This document shows positions 25,867-38,772 of a stretch of DNA of 64,000 bases, one piece after another; position 1 is the first letter of the stretch, and each line of letters opens with the position of its first letter. Both the position numbers and the translations under genes were made by a program. Source of the stretch: Psettodes erumei (lineage: Eukaryota > Chordata > Actinopteri > Pleuronectiformes > Psettodidae); contig JAFBJZ010000643.1 in NCBI GenBank assembly GCA_016785225.1, forward strand, positions 570,001-634,000, read 5' to 3'. A model generated the notes under the pieces. The model made no database searches, had not been told where the DNA came from, and worked only from the letters and a program-made list of their open reading frames with translations.

Positions 25867-27059
25867 TGTCATCGCGCTGAAAGGAAAAGTGACCTTCTCC
25901 TCTCCTTTAATGGGATTCCTTAATAATGGGGAGATGTGGGAGCAACAAAAGGGGAGCAGCCTTTTCATTCTTTAATGGAGCCGCTCCTCCTGGAGGAGCG
26001 CTCATTACTCACACCGAGCCGGCCCCCGCTGCCGGGACAAGGTGACGGGGGACGGACAAGCAAACGTAGTTTGTTTTGGGTTTTTTTCGTCACGTTTCAA
26101 ATATTCGAAACAGAAGACGGGATTAACGAGACGAGGAAGTGGCATAAAAACAAATCGTCGGTTTTATGTCAGGAGGGTTAGGGTTAGCTCGTACAGCGTC
26201 CGCGCGAATGCCTCACTATTAATTACGCGTGCAACAAAGCATCAGTTTGGTCATTCGCGGTTCGGAAGTCGAAGACGTCTCTGCCGAAGCCGGGATAAAT
26301 CGGTAGTAAAGTTTCAAACGTGCGGTCGGGAGCTGACTCGCTGCGTCACCGGTATCGTGCTTTGTCAAGTCACTGTTAAATTTAAACTCTTCCAAAACGC
26401 TTCCCATGGAAGTTACACAGTAGATGTGGATGCGTAAAACGCCTCGAGGTGAAACAACACATAAAAACGCACAACCGGCCACGTACACACACACACACGC
26501 CATTTAAACAAGCGATTGAGCACGCAGCACATCTGAACGGCGGCAGGCGTCCTCCTGGCGACTCTTAACCGCCGGCCTCTTCGGGTTTTTAGTGTCCGTT
26601 TAATGTTTTAATAAAAAGTTGTGGTTGCGAGCGTGTTACCCGTGTCACCTCGCTTCCAACACACGGCAATAACACTGAGTTCCAGGCCACAAACTGCGAG
26701 ATGATGCAGAACGAGCCCGGCGGACGTGGGCCCGGCCCAAAGTTAAACGTCTGGTTTGACGCCGTGCGCCGTTCTACGCTGACGATTGGCTGGTGTAGGT
26801 TTCAGGTGGCTTTGGCCACATTATTGGTCATTGTGTTCCTTTTGTCTCACGGACTTCAGGTCAGTGTTTCTTTGAGCCAACCTTTTATTTTTCCTTCATA
26901 CTATATATATAGTGTATAAGTCTCAGTTTCAGGTAGGCCTACCCCAACTGTTCTGAAGATACTCGCCCTGCAGGCTTCGAGTGAACTTCAGTCAGTTTCA
27001 GAGCTTCACATCTCCACATCAAAGACACTTCATCCCCTCCGTACGTCCAACTTGGTCTC

Positions 27060-27460
27060 AGAGGTCAGCCGATCCGCCGACGCTTGGCTTCTTCCCGCCC
27101 AATTAGCGCCACTCGCCGTGAACTTCGAGGGGCAAAAAAACCTCAACTCTTTAATGTTTCTGGAACTGTTTCAGGAGATGAAAAATTTAACAAATGGGAT
27201 TCAAGTCTGGCCAGCACCCCTCAGACGAGGATTCGTGGACGTGGAGGGTTTACTTTGCTGAGATGGGTGTCGGGACCGGAGACCCAGCTGTGGAGGACCA
27301 GATCCAGGAGGAGCAGTGCCGGTTCCGCCCTGGCTGTGGAACAGTCGTGGATTTTGGACTCGGAGACACCAGGATCTCAGGAGGTTTCGTGGACATTGGA
27401 GTCGCAGCTCCGCTCTTTGCAGATGATGCGCTTCTAATAGCCAAGCCAAGTTAGCACAAG
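27060..27460 (+). mobile_element. decayed LINE reverse-transcriptase fragment
   Basis: A plus-strand frame reads DQIQEEQCRFRPGCGT at about 27296-27346, matching the (E)EQCGFRPGRGT motif of vertebrate non-LTR reverse transcriptases. LFADDALLIA follows at about 27415-27444 and carries the catalytic F-A-D-D box. In intact elements these motifs are separated by roughly a hundred residues; here only about 25 residues lie between them, so the palm region has been lost. The rest of the frame is not recognisable, so the copy is old and inactive. Family and outer limits cannot be fixed by eye. Confidence 0.65.
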
Positions 27461-27559
27461 GCTAACTCGCTCCGCCCTTCGTACGCTGCCCCAGATCAAT
27501 GCAAACCAGTGCAAAATGAGCAGCGTCGCGAAAAACTAATCACAAATGAGCGAGCGCAG

Positions 27560-28135
27560 AGCGGTCCGGCTGAATATTTTTTAATTACCTCTGAGCGTCT
27601 CGAGTTCGGGCCGGGCCTGTCAAGACATCCGGCTCCCTTCCTTTGGCCCTCTAATTATGTTTTAATTGAGAACAAGGTCCAATTTGCAGTAACACAAGGG
27701 AGAAAGGGGTTCTTTTTTATTTTTTTTTTAGGCGTCCCAGTGACAGGTGGACAATATAAATGTTATTATTCATCAGGATGATGAAGCGCCGGCGTAGATC
27801 ACGGCGCCCGTCCCATCGACGTCTCAGGGACATCTTAAACAATACTTCACCGGAGCAATTTTCCCCCGTCTGCGTCCCGTGTTTGTCGCCTTTATTATCC
27901 TTAATTTGCCATCCATCCAGAGGTGATGGGGAGTCTCACTTCACTTGTTCCATTAACTTTATTGCTAATAATATATTTCATTACGGCCTGTTATTGGAAA
28001 GAATATTGCAATCTGCCGGTGATAGCTCACGTCCCAAAATTGTTAATTAAGTAAATGAATGGTGAAGCCTGGATAAATAAATAAAGAACACAAATTAGCA
28101 TACCGTAATTGAATGTCACTCTTGGTTATTCTGCT
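27560..28135. promoter_or_regulatory. candidate conserved non-coding block, AT-rich
   Basis: About 570 bp of AT-rich, CpG-poor DNA in an otherwise CpG-rich region. It includes CTCTAATTATGTTTTAATTG, GCTAATAATATATTTCATTA, TTGTTAATTAAGTAAATG and ACAAATTAGC, all rich in TAAT homeodomain cores. Stops occur in every frame. It is the most distinctive non-coding block in the left half of the window. Enhancer function is inferred from composition only. Confidence 0.4.
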
Positions 28136-28758
28136 CTTTTGAACTGACGGATGTCCACGCCGCGAGCCGCGACGGGAGGAACGGTGGGAACGCCGGTAAC
28201 ATGCGCAGGTTTAATCTGCAGATATTGGCGACAACGCGAGGACCGCGCGGGCGAGCGGCTCGTATCTGATGTCGTACTTCGCCTAATCGCACCTGGACAG
28301 GACCTGCGTCGCCGTCCGTCGGCGGAGCATCCAGAAGATTTATTTCACGAGGGCGTGTAGAAACAGGACAGGCCGCCGGGAAGCGCCGCCGCTGCCGCCG
28401 CCGCCTGCAAACGTGTCAGGGTTCAACACGTTGAAGTAGCATATGAAAATAAATACGCCTTCATTTGAATTCCACAGGTTTCAGCCGTTATTACCGAGTC
28501 TGGTAAATCACAGTCTGAGAAACAAAAACAGCTGAAACCCTTTGTTTACTCAACAAAGCTCAGCCGCCTTAATTGATTTTTTTTTTTTTAGAGGGGGGGG
28601 GCTTAAAAAAAAAAAACAACTGACAGATGCACGTTAGTCCCGCAGGGGAACGCTCCTCCATTAGAAAGGTGTAAGTAAACTCCCGGTATGAAAGTGAATA
28701 TGTGCTGATCTGTTCCCGGATGCACCTGCACCTTGTATTCAAGGAGAACAAACAAACC

Positions 28759-28783
28759 TCTTCTTCTTCTTCTTCTTCTTCTT
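28759..28783. repeat. (TTC)n microsatellite
   Basis: Eight TTC units. Confidence 0.92.
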
Positions 28784-30312
28784 TTTAAGTTCGCCGGTCG
28801 AACGCCGACTGCCGACTGTTTATGACCTCATCATCTGATTTGCATGTGAGAAGCTGCAAAGCGACAATTACGGGCCCCCAGGTGAACACGGTGGAAGTAC
28901 AATATTTCTCTCTCTCTCTTTAAAGTCTAACACGACTCAGGCGGATCAGGGCGACATAAATTCAGCTTCACTCTAATTATGATGACGCTTAAAAATGATG
29001 AAACGCCGACATTTTTCCCACCCGTTTGCCAAACTGGGCTGCATCCAGACGGCCGTGACTTCTGAAATGAGCTGTGAGCGTCCTCGCGCGATTCGGCGGC
29101 GCGAAATGAGCTTTAAAGACACGAAACGGCGCCTTCGCCGCTCGATTAGAGCCCGTTCTTGCCGAAATTGACTAGCGACGAACCGCGGGACATCAGGAAG
29201 CAGCGTGGGCGTTTCAGTTCCTCCTGAAGCGTTCGTTATCACCGGAGACGATCACGTCACGCCGCCTGGCCTGAGAGCGATTTAGGAGACAAAGGCAGGT
29301 ACAGGAAAGGCTGCCGCTTGCAAAAAAGGTGAAAAAAAAAACTGCTCGGCGCCTAATGAGGATGAAGAAAAAAAGTTCTTTTCCTTAACTCCTCGAGATG
29401 CCTGGGCAGGTGTGATAAAGAGAAGTGAGAAAAAAAAGAAACGGAGGTCGGAGACCGCGGCTTCCAGAAATAGAGAAGTTTAAAAGGCGATGTCGCCCGA
29501 CGGACAAAAACGTGGCGATTGCACTGTCCGCCGCTAACGATCAAAGCTCGCCGCCTCTTCTAAGAGCCAGGAAGTGACATCGACCTCACTTTTACTGCCC
29601 ACTTAATGCGAACTAATGCTCTACGTGACCTTTGACCTCACCAAAAAAAAAAAAAAAAAAATGCTGGCGTTGCAGGTTCAAGCTGAAAACTGTAATAAAT
29701 TTCGACCACCCAGTCGCCGGCTCAGAGGCCCGACGGCGGTCGGAACCACGGGTCGGATCGGTAGCGTCGGACCTTCCGCTGAACCAGAACACACGCGTTA
29801 ATGAACCGCTTCCACCCGGGCGCCGCACGGAGGCCCGACCCTGCAGCTGGAGAACGACCTTCAGTTTTTCTTTTTTTAAAGCTCACGTCAGCGGACGTTG
29901 TCGAGCAGCAGCAGCAAAAGCAACCCCCCCCCCCCAAAAAAAAAAAAAAATCCCCATGGGAACATCTCAGCCCCCCCCCCTCCAGTCCACGGCTGAGCTA
30001 CAGGTGGCGTCCCGTCACTTCCAATTAGACGCCGGCGGTCGGCACGTACAGCTCCGCTAAGCAAGTGTCAGGACATGATTAGCGACGGGTCAAACTGCAT
30101 TACGCTCAAACGGGCCGATCGTTACGGTGCAAACGGGCGCGCGCCGCGCCGCGCACACGCCGGCGTCGCTGGAAGCTGAACAAGGCGGAGAGTCGGACAC
30201 GGGCGGGGGCGGAGTTTAAGATAACACGCACATCTGTCACAGCTGCGACACGCAAACAACAAAGAGGGATGAGTCAGCGTGGGAAACACCCGGGCTGCCC
30301 CCCCCCCTCCTC

Positions 30313-30339
30313 CACACACACACACACACACACACACAC
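30313..30339. repeat. (CA)n microsatellite
   Basis: Thirteen CA units. Confidence 0.93.
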
Positions 30340-31495
30340 CAATAAAAGTGGGACACGCGAGGCCAATCTGGAATTTTTCGTCGTCCTCGCCGTCCCGCGC
30401 TCCCCATCCCGCCGGCTTCACTTTAATTAAAGACGCTCACGTCAGATTCCATGCGACGCGGCGCAGCGCCCGGCGGCGACCCCCCGGCGTAATCCGAAAG
30501 AAGCTACCGGGTCACGGGATTCATTAGCAACCATCCCTCGGCGCCGCGGCGATCCGGTGTTTTGCCTTCGGGCGCTTTCCATTAACCTTCAGCTCTTTTT
30601 AAAAACACGAGCATTAATGATAAAAAATTCCCCCGACGCCGCGTCCTATAACAAATCTATTAGCGGCCGGCGCGTTTCTCCCGGCGCCGCGAGCGAGGCT
30701 GCCGTTTCTCATTACAGCAGTAAACATTTGAGACGAGGACGACCCGGAAACCGCCGCAGGGCCACAAATAATATTCCATGTGTTAAACCTGCTGCCGGTG
30801 CGAAGACGCCGCCCCCTTTTTTTTTTTTCCCCGCTCGGGACCGATAACAAACGCTTGTTTCAAAGTTCGTCCGGAGTTCGGATGGCGTCGCGTTTCGAGG
30901 ACAAATTGAAGAAAAAGAGCCGCGGGACGTTTGCTAACGGATTAATGCTCCTGTCGTTTGAGGTTAACAGCCTTGTCGCCGGGCTTCCTTATCAGATGCC
31001 CGGGATCAATGACACAAGCGCTCCCCGAACAGTCAGCCGGAGAGCAGGAATAAAATCAGTACCCGGTCCGGTCCGGTCCAGCGTGGCCTATACAGTCCAG
31101 TCTGTCCAAGCTTTCCACTAGTTTCACTTGAATTAGCACCAGAACTTCTGAAATAAAGATGATGGAGTGTCAAAATGAAATCGAGCTCCCGCACCGACTC
31201 AGTTTTTCAGATTGTGTTTGAATTTTTCTGTGCTCAACTCTTTTCCCGAACGAGTGAGCTTCCCGAGTCGTCCTGGTGTTTGGAATTCTGCAGGTAAAAA
31301 GTGAAGTCCGAACGATGGGCGCGTCGTTCCTGTCGGGCGAAACGCACGAGTCTTTTATGCATCAGAAGAAAAGAGCTGATAACGGCGGCAGGTGGCGATG
31401 AAGAGCAGTTCGTCTGGAGCGGCGTGCGTTACCGAACTGAAAGTCCACCGGCGATCGCACCTTTGTTGTTCCTGACTTTAATCTCGGAGCGACTG

Positions 31496-31521
31496 CGGCG
31501 GCGGCGGCGGCGGCGGCGGCC
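31496..31521. repeat. (GGC)n trinucleotide repeat
   Basis: About eight GGC units, possibly able to form G-rich secondary structure. No gene context. Confidence 0.9.
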
Positions 31522-33194
31522 ATCTCTCCGGAAATCAAACGGGGGGGTGAGGTGGTTGTTGAAGCGGGAAGTTCAGACGAAAGGAGAAAAACTTGGAGGG
31601 AACGCCGGTAACACAACTACACACACACACACATGTCTTGAATGGATTCAAAACACACCACCACCACCACCACCCCCCCAAAATAAAGACTCAACAGATT
31701 AATTCGACTTAATTATGCGTAAACAGTTTTGACATCTGTTGCCGTGTTTACGCACCGTAAACCGAAACAGGAAGTGAGGCGGAGACGCCCGGCGGCTCGT
31801 TCTCCATCGTCTTCCAGGAACAAAAGGTTTTTTCGTTTGTTCTCGCCGCGCTCCACCTTCCTGCATCCTGCGGTCAGGACAAGGTGAGGGGCGCCGAGGG
31901 GGAAGGAGTCCGCTCAAGAAAAAAAAAACCAAAAAAACCAAAAAAAACAAACAACGGAAAGGTCACCTGGGAGCGTACGGCGGCGGGATGCCTTAAAGGT
32001 CACCCGCGTCGAGCTACATCAAATATTAATGGCGTCGGAGAACCCCCGACAGGACCCCCCCCAGACAAACATTCAGCAAAGGGGGGTGTTTAAGGTGCCG
32101 CGGGGGCGCTGTGATACGACGACGCCCCCCCCCGTGAAGATTCACACTTCTTGTGAAGCGGCGGCGGCACCTGGATTTAGTTTTAAAAGGTCACCGGCAG
32201 GTGGAGCGCGACTTCTCCACCCTTCTGGTGTTTTGTATCAACTTATCGATCCGGTTTTGTCAACCAGGGAGGTGTAAAGGTTACGACCCCCCCACCCCCC
32301 GCCTCATTAACTATGCAGCCACACATGGAGACGTTACGCCCGGCAGTAAACGGAGCCAGAACTAATATTGAACTTGGGAAATACGGCCATAAACGCCGCG
32401 TGTCGTCCCAATCCGGAATATTGGCAAAGCTCCTAACGGAAATAATCTCCGTTTCTCCGATCGGTTCCAAACACGGATATCTGTGAGAGGGGAGGGGAGG
32501 TAAACACGGCGATGAAGAGATCAGAACGCCGGTTCCTCTTCCCCGGCTCCAACTTCTCGCACGGCGAGGAAGACGCCAGTGAGACGGTTTACAGGTGTCG
32601 GCCAGATGTTGGCGCCGGGCGCAGCATCCGGCGTCTCCGCTGTCAGTTTGTATTATTATTTTTTTTGACAATCTGTTTGCACGGGTTCACGCACACAAAA
32701 TTTATTTTCACACGATGAAAGCCACAAGAGTCGCCGATGTTTTTACGCGGCGCTCGTGTTCGCGGCGTTCGGACTGAATGCAAATGAGCAGCAACCTCAG
32801 TTTGTTTGTTCGCTTTATTATTTCATTCTCGCGCTGGCTCGGAGACGAGCGGCCGTGCGGTCGCTGCGGTCGTCGAGATTTATGAAAAACACACTTAATA
32901 TCGCCGGAGGTTGTCGAGCACAGGCCAGACGACCTCACCCGGTGAAAAGGAGGATTCCTCGGCTCGACCCGAACTCGACTCGGCGGCGGCGGTGGCGGGC
33001 CGGGCCGGGCCTGGCCGAGTCGGGCGGGCTCAAAGAGATTCGGGTTGGGGGGGCTCATTTTCATGCGAGGAGAATGAACCGAGAAAAATAACCAGGAGGA
33101 ATCACTTTACGTAATCTTTTATGTCTGAGTCTGCATCCTCGATTTTATGGAGCTGTAAACAGTATGCACATATTTCATCACCGCGAGGCCAGAG

Positions 33195-33198
<4 letters not shown>

Positions 33199-33230
<32 letters not shown>
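33199..33230. repeat. (GT)16 microsatellite
   Basis: Perfect GT tract preceded by GAGA. Confidence 0.94.
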
Positions 33231-33231
<1 letters not shown>

Positions 33232-33446
33232 CGGAGGGAGGGGGTGGGGTGGTTTGTAATAGCGCTGCAATATTAGAGAGTGAATAATGCATATAATCCA
33301 CCTTTTCAGTGCGGAAATAAGAGCGAGCCATTAAAAAAAGCTGCCGACTGAAATTGATGACAAGCGTCAGAATTGGCGAGCAATCCACCCACGGCGGCCG
33401 CGAATGACTTACCGCTTAAACGGCTGCACTCCGTCTGAGCGAGAGA

Positions 33447-33480
33447 GAAGAAGAAGAAGAAGAAGAAGAAGAAGAAGAAG
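33447..33480. repeat. (GAA)n microsatellite
   Basis: About eleven AAG units; an uninterrupted purine strand. Confidence 0.92.
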
Positions 33481-33632
33481 CGGAGTGGAAAGACATCACG
33501 TTGCGTGACGAGCGACACGTTTGCACGATAAAGGGAAGTAATGACGGCGCCGATTACTCTGCAGTAAATGTACTGCAGGAGCTAGCTTAGCATTAGCAAC
33601 CGCAGCTGTCAGGGTCACGCGCCCGCCGACAA

Positions 33633-33674
33633 ACACGCCACTGTACACGCAACTGTACACGCCACTGTACACGC
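33633..33674. repeat. short minisatellite, CACGCCACTGTA unit
   Basis: Three tandem copies of a 13-bp unit, ACGCCACTGTACA, one of them with an AACTGT variant. Confidence 0.8.
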
Positions 33675-33862
33675 TTCCTTTAAACGTGAGCGGCGGGCGG
33701 ACGAAACGATTTGTTTTCTTTGGTTTGACACACACATTTATTTTAAAATCTGTAAAACAGGTGATTTGTGTGTCGATAAATCACGTGGACGGATCAAACA
33801 CGCAGCTGAGCGTGTGTGTGTGTGTGTGTAGCCCGTGCTGGATATCAATTTGTGAGTGTGTG

Positions 33863-33886
33863 CGGTGGTGGTGGTGGTGGTGGTGG
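33863..33886. repeat. (GGT)n trinucleotide repeat
   Basis: About eight GGT units. Confidence 0.9.
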
Positions 33887-34029
33887 AGTGGAGGGTGGTG
33901 CTGAGGTATTGATGCATGAGTTAAGGTGACAGTTGCACCGTGGGAAAACGGGGAGCCACGTCCTGTTTACACGGAAATCGATACAGCGCCGCGAGTCTAA
34001 AAACGGCGAGAAACGTCCAGGTCACACAG

Positions 34030-34089
34030 CAGGAGGAGGAGGAGGTGGAGGAGGAGGAGGAGGAGGAGGAGGAGGAGGAGGAGGAGGAG
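34030..34089. repeat. (GGA)n trinucleotide repeat
   Basis: A 60-bp GGA tract with one GGT interruption; a homopurine strand able to form triplex DNA in principle. Confidence 0.94.
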
Positions 34090-34250
34090 CGATCCTGGAT
34101 GAAGCTGGATAAAGTGCAGAGACGCTGATAATCTGTGTGAAGTACATGATGTAATATATTCATGGATATGAATAGAAGAGGAGAGAACATTGTGCTCCGA
34201 ACACCCTGTGATGTGATATCAGATAACTTTAAAAGACGAAACAACTCTGC

Positions 34251-34318
34251 ACACACACGCACACGCACACACACACACACACACCAGCGAGTGTGTGTGT
34301 GTGTGTGTGTGTGTGTGC
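34251..34318. repeat. (AC)n-(GT)n inverted repeat
   Basis: An AC arm (34251-34284) and a GT arm (34291-34317) are separated by only CAGCGA. The arms are complementary on the same strand and could form a cruciform or hairpin of about 27 bp. Confidence 0.92.
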
Positions 34319-34932
34319 GGGAGAGATTACTGCAGGATATATGCAAATAAAACTGTTTTATTTGTTTGAGGCGACATCAGCTCCTCTGATTAAGCTCCAG
34401 ACACGTCAACAACGACCTGTGAGGTTCAGCGCCGTGTATCCACAGAACCAAGACGTTCATACGCCGCCGGGCGGCGGCGCACGCCGCTACCGCGCACGCA
34501 GGCGCCGCCGTCGGCGGCGAACGCACGCGCTTCTGCGGCATGTCGCGGCGTCCGCCGTCGGCCGGCGAGCACGCCCGAATCAAACGAGAACGGAAAGATC
34601 GTCCCGTTGGTTTTTGTTTTGTCCAACTTTTTCTCGTGGGACGCTTCGCTTTGACTTTCCTCGACGGGCCTCCACGGACGCGACGAATCCTCCGCTCCCG
34701 CCGTTTCGACGCTCGCCCTTCTGCTTCCCACATGCGAGTGTACGCGGCTGATCTTCGGTCGCGGAGACGGATGCATCGCGAAACAAAAGGCGACGACTCC
34801 ACGGCAACATAAACCGTTAATCAGCCAATGCGCTGACGCGCGCCGTTTCATTACCTGCAGCGTTTCAGCTCAGACGCCGCTGTTTCACAGACTGAAAGGG
34901 AAGCTGTACCACAGACTGAAAGGGATGATTTA

Positions 34933-34933
<1 letters not shown>

Positions 34934-34970
<37 letters not shown>

Positions 34971-35131
34971 GTGGAGGGCGGCAATATTTTCACGTGGATT
35001 ATAAGCAACAAAATATAGAAAATTCGGGTTTTCCCCTGCGCAGGAAGCTCCTTCATGAAATAACTGACACCGTGTCCCATCAGAGTATTCAGTTACTGTA
35101 AATACACACACACACACACACACACACACAC
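34934..35131. repeat. two (AC)n tracts
   Basis: AC tracts at 34934-34968 and 35103-35131, 134 bp apart, are separated by unique sequence. Confidence 0.93.
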
Positions 35132-36498
35132 CCCGCAGGCTAATACTATTGTTCCATATTTGTGCGATTGTGATCCCGACATCGGCGCGGATTAGCGCTC
35201 CGTCGCTCGTGTGTGTTTTTCAGAGGAGGAGGAGGCGGGACGGCAGCGCGGCATCAATTAGCGATGTAAATGTCATCATCGTTATTTAGGCGTGTGGGGG
35301 GTGATGCGTCTGTTCTGAGCGGCGGGGGTTTAAGTGAGAGCTCAGAATGGAGGTGGGGGGGGGGGGCTGTGGATAAAATATTAAACAGCCCTCCGGGGCA
35401 CAGCGGCTTATCTGATTGGCTATAAAAACCACTCCAACAATTCGACGCGGCGTTAAATGGGACTGCGGGGGACAATGAGGCGTGGCAGGGGCCGGGGGGG
35501 CTGGGGGCGCCAAAGTTCAGATACCGCCCAATCACAGAACGGCTAGCTTATTCGCTCTGATTTCATCGCGAGGTGGGGGGGGGGCGCGGCGGCGCGTCTT
35601 CCCGCACGCACGCCTCGCCATCTGTTCTGCTGTTCCTCTCCTCGCCGAATCACTGCACTTTCACTCTTACAGCGGTTGGAGATTGTCCGACTGTACCTCA
35701 ATTTCGACTGGGGTGGGGGTGGTGGTGATGGGTGGTGGGTGGGGGGGGGGGGGCGAGGCCCATTTCTACACAGATGCGTTTTTCTCTCAGCCCAGAATGA
35801 AACGAGTCAATCTGCGGCCGCTGGGGCAAAATGTAATCGCACTTCAAGAAGAAAAAAAATCAAATAAATAAAAATCCGATCCAACTCGGGATGAAGGATG
35901 AAGGATGAAGGTGGAAAAAAAAAAACTGAGCCTGAGCCTGAACTCAGGCCCCCGGGACGCATTACAAGTTGCCGCGCTCGTTCGCCAGCTTCCTCGTCCG
36001 GGGGGGGGGGGGCTCTCGGACTCGCCACGTTCCCCCCGGAGGCGTCTCCCGCACGGGAAGCGACGAGAATCGTGCGAGGATGTGAAAGCGACCCGGAGCT
36101 CGCCAAACAGGGCGCGCAGATGGTGTCGAGCTGGCACACCGCGAGCATCTGGCTCCGATGGTGCGGGAAAGAAAAAAAAAAAAGAAAGGGCATTCCCGCA
36201 ACGCTGCCCCCCACCCCCCACACACAAAACACCACCCTTTCTGTATTCGGTTTATCTCCACCCAGCACCCGGGAAAAACAATGCTGCACCACCCCCACCC
36301 CACCCCACCCCACCCCGCTGTGAATGCGCTCGGCTGACGGTTTATGGAAATCTCATCCCGACCGCGTCGCACTCGGACCGGGCGGTCGCAGTAAATGAGA
36401 AGTTCTGTCAACGAGATGGAAACACGACTCCTGCAGCAGCACACACCCCCCCAATGAACTGATGAAGCTATGCACCCCCCCACCCACCCCCACCCCAC

Positions 36499-36499
<1 letters not shown>

Positions 36500-36529
<30 letters not shown>
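36500..36529. repeat. (CA)n microsatellite in C-rich flank
   Basis: CA tract flanked by CCCCACC units on both sides. Confidence 0.92.
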
Positions 36530-37284
36530 CACCACCCCCCAGCGGTAGTCCTCTTTCACGCTTTGTGGCTCATCTCGGCCTTACTGGGCCCTGCCGGGCC
36601 TAATGACTGTAATTACAGAACTGTCCCCCCGGTCCTTGAATTGCGGACCTTTACAAGATAGCTGCAATGTTGTTATTACTCAGTTTCACACACACACACA
36701 CAAAAGGCTGGAAATAAATGAGTATATTTCGGGGTTTTTTTGTCCTGTGAAATGGATCCACACAACTCCAGACAACCGTCGAACCCGCAGGGAAAGACGT
36801 GATTGATTAACGGTTGCACGCAGGAGAAAAAAAAAGAAAAAGAAAAAGAAAGTGCATTTCCTCACGAACCGTTCTTAAGTGCAATTTTCGAGGTACTTGC
36901 GCTTCACTTCTATGCAGCTGCACTTTCAGTATTTCAGCATTTTAAAAAAAACGGCGACGGCCGCATCCACAACATCCGAGCGTTTCTTCCAGCGGCGTAA
37001 ATTGAGACGCAATCACAGCTGGAGAGGCCGGAGGGACCGGAACAGACACGGATACGCCGAGAACTCTCGCAGCTCCGCGCTCCAAGAGGAGGCGCGGCGA
37101 GGGCGGCGGCTCGCTCTCGTGTTTTACACACAGCGGCCGCCACTCGCTCCTCCTGCGTCTGCCATATTTGTTTCCCCGCCGCAGCAGAACTCATTACAGC
37201 GGGAGGGCTCGAAACACAGCGGCTAACAAACCCCCGAGACGCTCCAGAGCCGCGGGCTAACTAACGTAGCATGAGATTTAAGCT

Positions 37285-37288
<4 letters not shown>

Positions 37289-37325
<37 letters not shown>
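37289..37325. repeat. (GT)18 microsatellite
   Basis: Perfect GT tract. Confidence 0.95.
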
Positions 37326-37327
<2 letters not shown>

Positions 37328-38746
37328 ACGAGAAGGTTGATTTCAATTACACGTCACGGAGCTCAGGCTGAAGTCGCTCGGTGGCGCCTTTAGCTTAGCA
37401 CAAATCCCGGAGGAAACTGCTATCTTAGTGCCGTTTGGGAATATTCTCCATCCATCCGGAATGTCGTCGTGGCCTCGTGTCACTTCCTTTTCTTATTTGT
37501 TGGCACATGTGCCAAAACAAACAAAACTCTGTCGTCTTGTGATGAGCAGCCATCGGATTTAAGTTCGCCGCGTTTATCGTACGTTTATCGGCAGGCGTCT
37601 CATTAAGGAGTTTAACGCGCGAGCCCGGCGGTCCGGCATCCATTTACCTCCTGCGCGGAGATTCCCACCAAGATCCGATCGCTTGGCAGAGACCCCGCCG
37701 TCTCGGCGTCCAAACCAGCCACACACGGCGCCGCTGGCAAAGACACACAGCGGCATCTTATCAGCGCTGGCACGCCAACAAGTCCGCACATTACGCGGGC
37801 TGACACACACACACACACACACACACACGCAGCGTAGTAACACGTCGCTCTGAATTTGGATTCTTACACCACAGCGTTGTCTTCACGCTCCTCAGACTCA
37901 ACTCTGAAAATCCATCACAGCATTTAAAGTGACATTAAAGTGCAAAAAGTAAAGATTGTGCAAACACAAGCATTTTTTTTTACACGTGATGACGCAGGCG
38001 TTATTTGATCGGTACCTCGACTTAACGGGCTCCTCCCTGGCTCACGGCCCGTCCCTTTGCTGCAAATGCGTCGGCGTCATCCTGCTGACAAACAAACACA
38101 CAAACACACACGGGGTTGATGGAGGCAGTAACACAACCATTCGCAGACAGGATGTGCTGCTGCGAAGCGCCGAGTCCTGACGGATTGCAGGTAGCCGTCG
38201 TTCGCGCCGCGTGAATTGCGCTCCGGCGGCTTCAAAGGGCCCATCCTGCCCGTTTTAATGCACAACTCTGAACTGAAGTGAGCCGTTAGCCCATATAAAA
38301 AGAAATCACTCCAGCTGTGGTTTTAATCTCGTACCCAGAGGTTCGTGTACAAAGACCAAATCACCGGAGCGCCGCTTTAAAATGAAAATGAGATCGACCT
38401 CGATCGAGACGAACTGCGTCGCGGTGGCGGCGGCTCGGAAACAAATCCAACAAATTATTCCCATGTCTCGCTCTTTCTGTATTTAGACGCTTTTCACCGA
38501 CACATCAAACTTTTTTTTTTTAAAGATGTGCTGCAGAGACACAGACGCACTAGAATGATTTGAAAGGAAAATAAAAGAGGCGACGCTGCAGAGGGACAGT
38601 GCAGAGGTTTCGTCCAGCAGGGGGCGACTCACCTGCTCACCTGTCACGATTAAAGGACAGTTCCCACCTGACACTCTCTCTCTGACCTCAGTGTTTTCAT
38701 GTTGCTCTGTCATTGCATCTTTGAAGACTGCCACCTTATCCAGGTT

Positions 38747-38772
38747 CCTACATTTCCCAGAATCCCCTTTGG
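38747..38772 (+). promoter_or_regulatory. ZNF143/SBS-like site
   Basis: TACATTTCCCAGAATCCC resembles the SBS element (ACTACAATTCCCAGAATGC-type) bound by ZNF143 at vertebrate promoters and loop anchors. It lies in a CpG-poor block and no gene start is visible beside it. The consensus is from memory; binding is inferred. Confidence 0.35.

Larger units (their letters stand above)
20170..26900. other. intergenic DNA, no gene seen
   Basis: CpG-rich unique DNA with poly-A/T runs and several microsatellites. Two short TTAGGG-like words (about 22210 and 26176) are too short to be telomeric arrays. No coding similarity was recognised. Confidence 0.55.
28140..37280. other. intergenic DNA with simple repeats, no gene seen
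   Basis: Mostly CpG-rich unique sequence with (TTC)n, (AC)n, (GGC)n, (GAA)n and (GGA)n tracts, listed separately where long. A CpG-poor segment at 30560-30790 with GCATTAATGATAAAAAATTC could be a small regulatory element. No exon-like frame with a recognisable product was found. Confidence 0.55.
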
